Origin: Candidatus Sulfotelmatobacter sp.
GTDB lineage: Bacteria; Acidobacteriota; Terriglobia; Terriglobales; Acidobacteriaceae
Direction of reading: 5' to 3'
NCBI GenBank assembly: GCA_030037515.1
Contig: JASHRE010000390.1
Coordinates: 1-10,495, forward strand
DNA: 10,495 nucleotides
Shown here: one piece after another, positions 1 through 6,206 of the stretch
How positions within the stretch are numbered: the first letter of the stretch is position 1
How the letters are laid out: each line of letters begins with the position of its first letter
Notes under the pieces: model-generated
Seen by the model: the letters and a program-made list of their open reading frames with translations, nothing else
The model's database searches: none
What the model was told of the DNA's origin: nothing
Translations under genes and position numbers: made by a program

Positions 1-578
1 CATGCGATAGTTCCGATACTTAACAGAAGCAATAATGCCAATGCTAAGCCGACAAAGGCGAGCCATCGCGGGACAGTTCGCGTGCGCAATGAGATTGTGG
101 AAAACGAGATCATGAACACCCCGGCCATTTTTATCCCGTAGATATTCAGCATTTGGTTGATCTCGGCACGGCTGAGGGCGTAACTTCCGCTTTGCACTAG
201 GTTCTCAGTTCCATCGCCTAAGACCCCAAGGAGCCCTCCTGCAAGTGCTGCCGAGGCGAAGAACATAGCAACGTATAGCAGCCCACTCCCGAAAAAAACG
301 GTGGCAAAAAAACGGTCTTCGAACTCACCCAGATGGTCGCGGAGCACAGCAACGAACCACAGGAAGGCAATGCCAGCGAATGGCACTAGGTTCAGACTGC
401 GAGAGATGACGTGCGAGTGTTTGACAACCTCGATAGCTGCGCCTTGGCCATAGGGAGGAATAGCGTTCCTAATTAACAGGTGGCCGATGATGAACAGTAC
501 GCAAAAAGCGATGCCAGCGACGCCTGCCGCGCGAGGCGTCTTGAGATGCTGACCAATCGACGTGGGTTCTTGGTCCAT
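1..578 (-). CDS. Multi-pass membrane protein, C-terminus cut by window edge
   Basis: An open frame of 192 codons runs from ATG at 576-578 leftward off the window, so the C-terminus is missing. A GGAG element about 12 nt upstream of the ATG (AGGAGACTAAGAATCAAA-ATG) supports the start. At least five hydrophobic segments are visible, near residues 18-36, 64-79, 91-120, 150-163 and 171-190. They are joined by short loops, one with the charged stretch RDHLGEFEDRFF (80-91). No catalytic motif, signal peptidase site or known transporter signature is seen. I recall similar hypothetical inner-membrane proteins in actinobacteria and acidobacteria but cannot name a family. It is transcribed in the same direction as the ROK kinase, 186 bp from that gene's stop, and is probably a separate unit. 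Confidence 0.8.
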   Translation of the reverse strand, partial: MDQEPTSIGQHLKTPRAAGVAGIAFCVLFIIGHLLIRNAIPPYGQGAAIEVVKHSHVISRSLNLVPFAGIAFLWFVAVLRDHLGEFEDRFFATVFFGSGLLYVAMFFASAALAGGLLGVLGDGTENLVQSGSYALSRAEINQMLNIYGIKMAGVFMISFSTISLRTRTVPRWLAFVGLALALLLLLSIGTIA

Positions 579-764
579 TTTGATTCTTAGTCTCCTACTT
601 GCGAATCATTCTTCGTCAACCTGCGGCGGACTCCCACGTCGGTTGCGGAGAGATTCATACGGCTTTGGCATTGACCTATTTGGGACATGGGTCTCTACAA
701 TCCGAGAAAGCTCTGAACACACGAGGTAGCAGCGGATAGCAGCAAGACCGCGGAGTATATCTTT

Positions 765-1508
765 TTACGCCCTCCGCCGCTTTCGCACTTCCTGTGTTTT
801 CTTTCGACCTTCGGCTATCTCGACCGTACAAGTTGCAGGCGAAGATCGCTGCCAAGAAGAATCCTCTTCCCACATACGAAATCCCCCAAGGAACGCATTG
901 GCGTTAGCGCCTGCACGGCAGCCAGCAGGCAGATCTTTAAACTTTTTTGCATTCCCACCTCCGAGGACTACGTCGTCAACACTGAAGACCTCGAGCATTC
1001 GGCCAAGTCCGTACATCACGTGACGTGTCCATTTCTTTTTCCCAAGGCGCCGCAATCCTCGTGCACCCAGGTAATCCTCAACTGTCCCGTTCTTGTAAGA
1101 AAAGTGACCCCATTCCATAGACACGACAACGCGGTCAACAACGATTGCCGCCCCAAGGCCAGTCCCAAGCCCTAAGAAGAGCATTGTCCCTCCTTCGTAG
1201 CTTCCAAGGGCCTGCATAGCTGCATCGTTTATCAGCTTCACAGGACGTCCGAATGCGGCCGCAAAATCGAATTGCAACCACCCCGGTGCGAGGTTACGTG
1301 GTTCCGAAGCGGGTCGCCCATGCAGTACCTTCCCCGGATAGCCTATCGATACCGCATCATACTCCCAGTCGCCAGCGAGTTTCTTAACCGTGGAAACCAT
1401 CTGCGATGGACTCAGCGTCGGTCCAGACGAAAATTTTCGACGCACTCGTTGGCCGGTCGCGAGGATCTTCACGTTGGTCCCGCCAACGTCAATAGTGAGT
1501 ACCTTCAC
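765..1508 (-). CDS. ROK-family kinase, polyphosphate glucokinase-like
   Basis: This 247-residue protein has the ROK/actin-fold landmarks. The phosphate-1 loop is at 7-14 (DVGGTNVK), GYPG at 56-59, a catalytic-type ND pair at 94-95, the phosphate-2 loop GLGTGLG at 113-119, and VVLGGG at 180-185. In place of the CxCGxxGC zinc motif of many ROK sugar kinases and repressors it has an E-x-G-H element (132-135), as polyphosphate glucokinases do. The likely role is cytoplasmic phosphorylation of glucose or another hexose from polyphosphate or ATP; substrate and donor cannot be read directly. No HTH domain precedes the kinase, so it is an enzyme and not a ROK repressor. I chose GTG 1506-1508 because the family begins right at the first beta strand. 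An ATG at 1577 would add 23 residues that do not look like family sequence. The last 30 or so residues are lysine/arginine-rich and lie beyond the usual family end. Confidence 0.85.
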   Translation of the reverse strand: MKVLTIDVGGTNVKILATGQRVRRKFSSGPTLSPSQMVSTVKKLAGDWEYDAVSIGYPGKVLHGRPASEPRNLAPGWLQFDFAAAFGRPVKLINDAAMQALGSYEGGTMLFLGLGTGLGAAIVVDRVVVSMEWGHFSYKNGTVEDYLGARGLRRLGKKKWTRHVMYGLGRMLEVFSVDDVVLGGGNAKKFKDLPAGCRAGANANAFLGGFRMWEEDSSWQRSSPATCTVEIAEGRKKTQEVRKRRRA

Positions 1509-1596
1509 GATCGAGCCTGCCTCGCCCGAAAACTGTGAGCGGGGTTCATCTCCAGCACAGTTTCGACAGCGTAGCACTTAGCCAACAGATTAGACT

Positions 1597-1612
1597 CTGT
1601 CATCTGTGACAG
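1597..1612. promoter_or_regulatory. Inverted repeat upstream of ROK kinase
   Basis: CTGTCA-TCTG-TGACAG is a perfect 6-4-6 inverted repeat. It lies 89 bp upstream of the kinase GTG and 95 bp beyond the end of the epoxide hydrolase remnant. It could be an operator for the kinase or a short hairpin. It lacks a T-run and is too short to be a convincing terminator. Confidence 0.2.
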
Positions 1613-1707
1613 TTGCATCGAGCTCCCGCGCGTTGCCAACTTTGCAAGGCACCTGGACTTAAAATAAATGACAAACCTCAATCAAATGCGTTGTCGCCAC
1701 TTATCAG

Positions 1708-1863
1708 TCACGGCTGGCCCTGGGCGCACGCGAGCGGCAAACTCTGTGTCCTATCATCCCCGCACTCACTTTCAGGCCATCGCGTGTTGCGCAAGCGGCG
1801 TTTCAAGTCGTCGAGTTCGGAATCGGTGGCAGCGATTCGAAAGAGCGTGATTTCTGTATTCAT
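1708..1863 (-). pseudogene. Epoxide hydrolase N-terminal fragment (EHN domain remnant)
   Basis: A 51-codon frame starts at ATG 1861-1863 behind a purine-rich GGAGAGGAAGCTCG leader and ends at TGA 1708-1710. Its product contains FRIAATDSELDDLKRRL (8-24), then TRWPE (27-31), and then DDRTQSLPLA (37-46). This is the order of the epoxide hydrolase N-terminal domain (EHN, PF06441), which typically reads FRI-x-xPD-x-x-LxDLxxRL...TRWPE...DDWSQGxPLAY. The conserved Trp of the DDW motif is Arg here. The frame stops where an intact protein would continue for more than 300 residues into the alpha/beta-hydrolase fold, so no catalytic triad survives. It sits 68 bp downstream of the alcohol dehydrogenase on the same strand, as if it were the last gene of the P450 operon. 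I read it as a decayed gene; expression as a short peptide is possible but functionally doubtful. Confidence 0.7.
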
Positions 1864-1931
1864 CGAGCTTCCTCTCCGGCTCCGCTGCCAGTTAACTTTC
1901 TTCGCGAGTTAGCGAGCAGCGCACTCCGGGC

Positions 1932-2981
1932 TCACGCGTTCGGCGTGATGACGGCACGTCCCTGAATCTTGCCATCGTGGAGCAGGTGGTAAGCCTCGCC
2001 TGCACGCTCTAGCGGAAAGTGTTCGACCAGAATCTTGATTTTTCCAGCTTCGCCGAGACTAACCACTTCCATTAGCTCGGGGATCGAGCCCCAAAAGGGT
2101 GATGCGACAGAGCATTCATGCGGCGGACTGAAGAAGTTCACCGGCAGGGTTCCGCCGCCGAGACCGACGATCGTCAAATGGCCGAGCACACGAGCAATTT
2201 GAACTGCCATCTGAAGCGTCGGGTTTATACCAACAAGGTCGAGCACCAGCTCGGCACCGTGTCCTCGTGTCATATCGTTGATGCGTTTTACGGCCTTGTC
2301 GCCCGAGAGGAGACCTTCGTCCGCCCCCATGCGCTTCGCGATTTCCAGCTTATCCATGGCTGTATCCACCGCAACAATCCTCGTCGAGGCGCTCAGGGCT
2401 CTAAGTATCTGGATTGCCATCTGGCCCAAACCTCCGGCACCGATTACCACTGCGGTTGAACCTGGCCCAAGAAGATGATACGAGCGCTTGATGGCATGGT
2501 AGCTGGTCAGTGCCGCATCGGTGAGCGGAGCAGCGTCGACCGGGTCGAGAGTACCTAGAGGAACCAGGAAGCGCGTTGCCGGGACGAGTAGATAATTAGC
2601 CATCCCGCCATCGTACTTACCTAGCCCCCCCGGAGTCGGACCTCCGGGCCTCTGGCAGTAATTCTCCATGCCGAGGCGACAGTTCATGCAGAGCCCACAG
2701 CCCCAGGGACCATAAACGATTACCGGGTCCCCGGGCGCAAACCCTGTCGCACCGGGACCGAGCTTCTCAACCCAACCCGCATTCTCATGACCGAGGGTAA
2801 AGGGGATTTTGAACGATTCGATCCCGCCCGCAGGCTTCTCCATTCCCAATATATGAAGGTCAGAGTGACACGCACCCGCGCCCCCGATTTTTACGAGGAC
2901 CTGCCCTGGACCAGGCTCCGGAACCGGCACTTCACGGAGTTTGCCTGGCTTCTGAAACTCGACAAATTGGAACGCTTTCAT
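1932..2981 (-). CDS. Zinc-dependent alcohol dehydrogenase (MDR family)
   Basis: This 349-residue medium-chain dehydrogenase is close to the usual family length. The catalytic zinc site is C38, H65-E66 and D155; the structural zinc loop has all four cysteines, C95, C98, C101 and C109. The Rossmann motif GAGGLG is at 181-186, and Asp206 at the end of the second strand favours NAD over NADP. It should oxidise an alcohol to an aldehyde or ketone in the cytoplasm. Lying directly behind the P450, it most likely takes the P450's hydroxylated product. ATG 2979-2981 is preferred because family members begin MKA at this point. A GTG at 2997-2999 would add six residues and overlap the P450 stop (2992-2994). 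Neither start has a strong SD, so translation probably depends on ribosomes finishing the P450. Substrate range is unknown. Confidence 0.92.
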   Translation of the reverse strand: MKAFQFVEFQKPGKLREVPVPEPGPGQVLVKIGGAGACHSDLHILGMEKPAGGIESFKIPFTLGHENAGWVEKLGPGATGFAPGDPVIVYGPWGCGLCMNCRLGMENYCQRPGGPTPGGLGKYDGGMANYLLVPATRFLVPLGTLDPVDAAPLTDAALTSYHAIKRSYHLLGPGSTAVVIGAGGLGQMAIQILRALSASTRIVAVDTAMDKLEIAKRMGADEGLLSGDKAVKRINDMTRGHGAELVLDLVGINPTLQMAVQIARVLGHLTIVGLGGGTLPVNFFSPPHECSVASPFWGSIPELMEVVSLGEAGKIKILVEHFPLERAGEAYHLLHDGKIQGRAVITPNA

Positions 2982-2991
2982 AGCAACTCTG

Positions 2992-4272
2992 TCAGTCACG
3001 GACCCCGTCGACGTCGATCAAAACATGCAACGGACCTCGAAATAATGCGTTTCTTCGGTATGGCGGCGGATCGATGACCAACTTTGGGTTTTCCACGCGG
3101 CGAAGGAACGCCTCTACCGCTGTGTTAACTTCCAGCCGCGCGAGCTGGCCGCCAAAGCAGACGTGTATGCCAGCTCCCCATCCGAGGCTCTCTTTCTCTT
3201 CACGTTCGAGATCGAACTTGTTCGGGTCGCGGAATTTCCTCGGGTCGCGGTTTGCGGCGCCGTACATGAAAAAGATTGGCGAACCGCTCGGGATGGTCGT
3301 TCCGTTAATCTCGATATCCGCGAGAGCCGTCCAGGTGGGCCAGAAGTTGACTGATGACTCGAGGCGCAGCACTTCTTCGATTGCGCGCGGAATCAGGTCC
3401 CGCCGGCGTCTCAGTAGATCTATGGTCCCGGGGTTGCGCAGAAAAGTGAGCACGCAATGGGAAATCAGATTGACCGTAGAGTCATGACCGGCGATGAATA
3501 TAAGTGCAACATTATTTGCGATCTCGCTTGGGGACATTCGTCCGTCCGGGCCGTCGTCGTGCGCCAACTTCGAGATCATGCCTTCGCTGGGTTTTTTCTC
3601 GGCGTTCTCAACGAGCTGGATTATGTATTTTCTAAACCCAATCCGGCTGGCGCTGGCCTTCTCTTTACGACGCTTTCCCTCTTCGGTGGCCGCGTCCGGG
3701 CCTAGTTCTGCGCCTGCCATCATGTCGGCGATCCAGGCGTGAAATTGGGGTTCGTCCTTTAGCGGAACTCCCATAATCCGGCAGATCACGGTGACCGGCA
3801 GCGGATAGGCATAATCATCTACGACGTCCATCCGTTTTTTGTCTTTGGTTTTGTCGAGCATGTCATTGACGATGCGCACGCAGGCCGGTTCCATGTTGGG
3901 GATCACATCCGGCGAATGAGGTGGGCCGAAGTGGCGCATTGCCTGGCGACGGGCTCGATCATGGTCGGGCGGATCGGCAATGATCATCATGGGATCCTTA
4001 CCGTATTTTTCCAATAGTTCCGCCTCAATCTCAGCCCCGTCGCCGTTGCTTGGATCGGTCTGTGCTCGGTTGGGACGGTTGGGACGGTTGCGAAGATCGG
4101 CGCTGATACGGGGATCATGGATCAGCGCGAGGATTTCTTTATACCCGGTGACGACATAGATGCCATTTGTCACACGCGCTACCGGTGTCTTCCGAAGCTC
4201 GTCGAAGAAAGGGTACGGATTCGGACGGTTTTCGAATTTCATGGCCTCTGTGAAGGCCTGCTCTGGAGTCAC
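2992..4272 (-). CDS. Cytochrome P450, bacterial class I (CYP)
   Basis: Soluble haem monooxygenase of 426 residues, the normal bacterial size. Visible landmarks, numbered from the chosen start, are a C-helix HDRARR with H104 and R108, the I-helix oxygen-activation motif AGHDST (261-266), the K-helix ExxR (E300-R303), and the haem loop GWGAGIHVCFGG (364-375) with axial Cys372. The haem loop carries Trp where most have Phe, which the family signature allows. There is no membrane anchor. The start is GTG 4270-4272. It overlaps the reductase stop as GTGA and has GGAGG eight bases upstream, which makes it better supported than the in-frame GTG at 4287. Electrons should come from NADH through the two genes before it. 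The substrate is not predictable; the downstream dehydrogenase implies that an alcohol is formed. A 9-bp tandem repeat sits in the N-terminal third. Confidence 0.95.
   Translation of the reverse strand: MTPEQAFTEAMKFENRPNPYPFFDELRKTPVARVTNGIYVVTGYKEILALIHDPRISADLRNRPNRPNRAQTDPSNGDGAEIEAELLEKYGKDPMMIIADPPDHDRARRQAMRHFGPPHSPDVIPNMEPACVRIVNDMLDKTKDKKRMDVVDDYAYPLPVTVICRIMGVPLKDEPQFHAWIADMMAGAELGPDAATEEGKRRKEKASASRIGFRKYIIQLVENAEKKPSEGMISKLAHDDGPDGRMSPSEIANNVALIFIAGHDSTVNLISHCVLTFLRNPGTIDLLRRRRDLIPRAIEEVLRLESSVNFWPTWTALADIEINGTTIPSGSPIFFMYGAANRDPRKFRDPNKFDLEREEKESLGWGAGIHVCFGGQLARLEVNTAVEAFLRRVENPKLVIDPPPYRRNALFRGPLHVLIDVDGVRD
4067..4090 (-). repeat. 9-bp tandem repeat inside the P450 gene
   Basis: CGGTTGGGA (plus strand) occurs twice in tandem, followed by a partial third copy CGGTTG. 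On the coding strand it gives the in-frame peptide NRPNRPNR (P450 residues 62-69). Because the unit is nine bases, a change in copy number adds or removes three residues without breaking the gene. Confidence 0.8.
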
Positions 4273-5729
4273 GATGCTACCCTCCACTGTTTTTTCTGTT
4301 CTTTATTCGCTGCAGTTGCGGCTTTCCTTATCTCGGCTCTAGCGGTCCGCGGCCGATACTCGGCCACCCGCTCACTTGGATCGTGACCTGTGAGCACGAC
4401 ATCGGGTGCCGCTGTCGGAACTCCTCGCGCTGGAAAGTCGGCTGGAATCACTCGCATGTCGGCAGGAAGGTCGAACTCGGCTTGAAGTGGCGGGAATGGA
4501 CCAGACCTCATGATCTGGGCCTTATAGAACTGGAGCCATTTGCCATGGTCGAAGGTAACTGCTCCGACAATGCGGCCACGGCGGCCATACGCGGCCGCGA
4601 ACCTGCGATGTTTGGGCGAGCCCTGGGTAAATATAAGTTCGTCGCCGAAAGCGGGCACGCCGATCGTCTTGATATTGACTCCAAACTGGCCGGACCAATT
4701 GGACGGTACCAGGAGATAGGGGCGGCGGTCGGTTTCGGCGCACACCATATTGTGGGCTGCGATCTGTGCGCCCAGGACGGCGTTGCCCCAGAATTCCGTC
4801 GAGAGGAACTGGTACTCATACAGCACATGCGGGGAACGGGCGACGTCGCCGGCGACAAAGATGTGATCGGTAACGACGCCGTGAATATCGAAGGCGCGGC
4901 AGCCAGCGTCACAGGCGACGCCCCAAAAGCCGGCGGCCAGTCCGGAGCCGTCCAGCCATTCGACATTGCGTATCGATCCTAACGACGCCAGCACCACGTC
5001 AATGTCCAGCGTGCTGCCATCGGAGAGGTGCGCGCGCCGAACGTGCCCTTTCGCATCCCCTTCAAGTGCCGAGACGGAAACGCCGGTACGGAGATCTACG
5101 CCGGCGTCGCGCTGCATCTCGGCGGCGATTGCGCCGATCACGTTGCCAAGCGCACCGGCCAGGGGCGCTGCGGCGCGCTCGGCGACAGTGACTTTGAGAC
5201 CGAGCGTGCGACAGACCGAGGCAACCTCTGAACCAATGAAGCCGGCGCCGATAACCAAGACCCGCCGTGGGTTGGCAGCCAATGCCGCTTGCAGATGCGC
5301 CGCATCATCGCACGTGCGCAGCGTGAACACGCCCTTCAGCGCAGCTTCCTCGCGGTTCGGCCACTGCCGCGCCCGAACGCCAGTGGCGATCAGCAGTCGA
5401 TCCCCACCGATCTGCTCTCCGTTGGCCAGCCGAACCACTCTCTTTGCCCGATCGAGGCTAGTGGCGGCAACGCCGAGCTTCCATTCCGCATTGATCTCCC
5501 GCAGGCGTGGCAGTTTGGTGTGGTCGGCTCTCACCCACCCTTTCTGTACTTGCTTCGAGAGCGGGGGACGATCGTATGGGTCGTGTGGCTCGTCCCCGAT
5601 GATGGTCAGGTGCCCGGTAAAGCCCTCATTCCGCAACGCCTCGGCGGCACGAAGCCCGGCAAGCGAAGCGCCAACGATGACGATCCGACCATTCTTCTTA
5701 ATGGCGTTTTCGTTTTTCGGAGTGCTCAC
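4269..5729 (-). CDS. FAD/NADH-dependent ferredoxin reductase
   Basis: This 486-residue pyridine-nucleotide disulphide-oxidoreductase-fold protein is of the putidaredoxin/rhodocoxin reductase type. The FAD-binding GASLAG is at residues 20-25. The NAD-binding GAGFIG is at 161-166, with Glu184 after the second strand favouring NADH. The second FAD contact, FVAGDVAR, is at 291-298. It should pass electrons from NADH to the ferredoxin encoded just upstream, which then feeds the P450. The family is usually a little over 400 residues. This protein carries a further C-terminal stretch that includes VVLTGHDPSERVAEY and ends in a lysine-rich tail. GTG 5727-5729 is preferred because GAGGTG lies four bases upstream. 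An ATG at 5750 would add seven residues with no SD. The gene overlaps the ferredoxin end by 32 bp and the P450 start by 4 bp. Local G+C is higher than in flanking genes, for example 44 of 60 bases at 5101-5160. Confidence 0.93.
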   Translation of the reverse strand: MSTPKNENAIKKNGRIVIVGASLAGLRAAEALRNEGFTGHLTIIGDEPHDPYDRPPLSKQVQKGWVRADHTKLPRLREINAEWKLGVAATSLDRAKRVVRLANGEQIGGDRLLIATGVRARQWPNREEAALKGVFTLRTCDDAAHLQAALAANPRRVLVIGAGFIGSEVASVCRTLGLKVTVAERAAAPLAGALGNVIGAIAAEMQRDAGVDLRTGVSVSALEGDAKGHVRRAHLSDGSTLDIDVVLASLGSIRNVEWLDGSGLAAGFWGVACDAGCRAFDIHGVVTDHIFVAGDVARSPHVLYEYQFLSTEFWGNAVLGAQIAAHNMVCAETDRRPYLLVPSNWSGQFGVNIKTIGVPAFGDELIFTQGSPKHRRFAAAYGRRGRIVGAVTFDHGKWLQFYKAQIMRSGPFPPLQAEFDLPADMRVIPADFPARGVPTAAPDVVLTGHDPSERVAEYRPRTARAEIRKAATAANKEQKKQWRVAS

Positions 5730-5940
5730 GTTGCACCTCGGGCCCTGCATCTAGGTGGTCAACGATGATCGCCTGCACCGGGCATGACGCCGCCGCGCGC
5801 AGCACCTGCTGGCGCTGTGAATCATCAGGATTGGGGTCGTATTCGAGAGCCTCTTCACCGCTGAGCTTGATGGTTTTCGGCGCAAGAGGGACGCACTGCG
5901 CATATCCTAGGCACCGATTCAGATCAACGACAATTCGCAT
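5698..5940 (-). CDS. Small single-cluster ferredoxin (P450 redox partner)
   Basis: This 80-residue ferredoxin has cluster cysteines C10 and C16 in CLGYAQC and a third in ASCPVQAI at about residue 53. Tyr13 occupies the position that is Cys in [4Fe-4S] proteins. Three Cys ligands of this pattern normally bind a [3Fe-4S] cluster, as in many actinobacterial and mycobacterial ferredoxins that partner P450s. It should shuttle electrons from the adjacent reductase to the P450. ATG 5938-5940 is chosen because GGGAG lies about ten bases upstream and the family begins at this beta strand; an upstream ATG at 6021 would add 27 atypical residues. After about residue 64, where most homologues end, there is a charged tail ending in SEKRKRH that overlaps the reductase start. 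It is the first gene of the operon. Confidence 0.93.
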   Translation of the reverse strand: MRIVVDLNRCLGYAQCVPLAPKTIKLSGEEALEYDPNPDDSQRQQVLRAAASCPVQAIIVDHLDAGPEVQREHSEKRKRH

Positions 5941-6096
5941 AGAAATAGCTCTCCCTTCAGTTTCCTCGCGTAAAGATGAAAGAACTGCAGCTTGCCTATG
6001 CCACTTCTCATTCAGTCTCACGTCGTCACAAACGCGGCTATTCTCTCCCGTTTGCCCCGAACCTTCTTGTCATCTTTATTTGCTTAACGTGTGCAG

Positions 6097-6108
6097 ACTA
6101 GTCCTAGT
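6097..6108. promoter_or_regulatory. Inverted repeat in divergent control region
   Basis: ACTAG-TC-CTAGT is a perfect 5-2-5 inverted repeat. Its centre is 29 bp from the centre of the larger palindrome at 6123-6140. It could be a second operator half in the ferredoxin/MetA divergent region. It is short enough to arise by chance. Confidence 0.25.
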
Positions 6109-6122
6109 GACAGGCGAGAGCG

Positions 6123-6140
6123 ACTGGCAAAATTGCCAGT
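6123..6140. promoter_or_regulatory. 18-bp palindrome, candidate operator
   Basis: ACTGGCAAAATTGCCAGT has two perfect 8-base arms around AA. It lies in the 266-bp space between the leftward P450 operon and the rightward MetA-type gene. Its right arm contains TTGCCA (6133-6138), and a weak -10-like GAAAAT follows 17 bp later (6156-6161), so a bound repressor could cover a rightward promoter. No regulator gene lies in the window. The symmetry is seen directly; the operator role is inference. Confidence 0.4.
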
Positions 6141-6206
6141 TCTGATTCCATTCGAGAAAATTCATCATTCTCATCAATTGGCTTCTCACAACTCATTGGG
6201 GCTGCC

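Noticed and set aside
676..873. Minus-strand frame of 65 codons
   Set aside because: It overlaps the ROK kinase 3' end in another frame and has no family pattern.
1613..1912. Plus-strand frame of 99 codons
   Set aside because: Antisense to the epoxide hydrolase remnant, whose product matches a known domain; the plus product does not.
4508..4966. Minus-strand frame of 152 codons inside the reductase
   Set aside because: It is an alternative frame of the reductase gene, whose own frame is uninterrupted here and carries conserved motifs.
4383..4982. Plus-strand open frame of 199 codons
   Set aside because: Antisense to the C-terminal half of the reductase, with no recognisable domain.
4966..5754. 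Plus-strand open frame of 262 codons
   Set aside because: It lies antisense to the ferredoxin reductase, whose FAD and NAD motifs are clear. The product is low-complexity Ser/Arg/Pro/Ala sequence, as expected from the complement of a G+C-rich gene.
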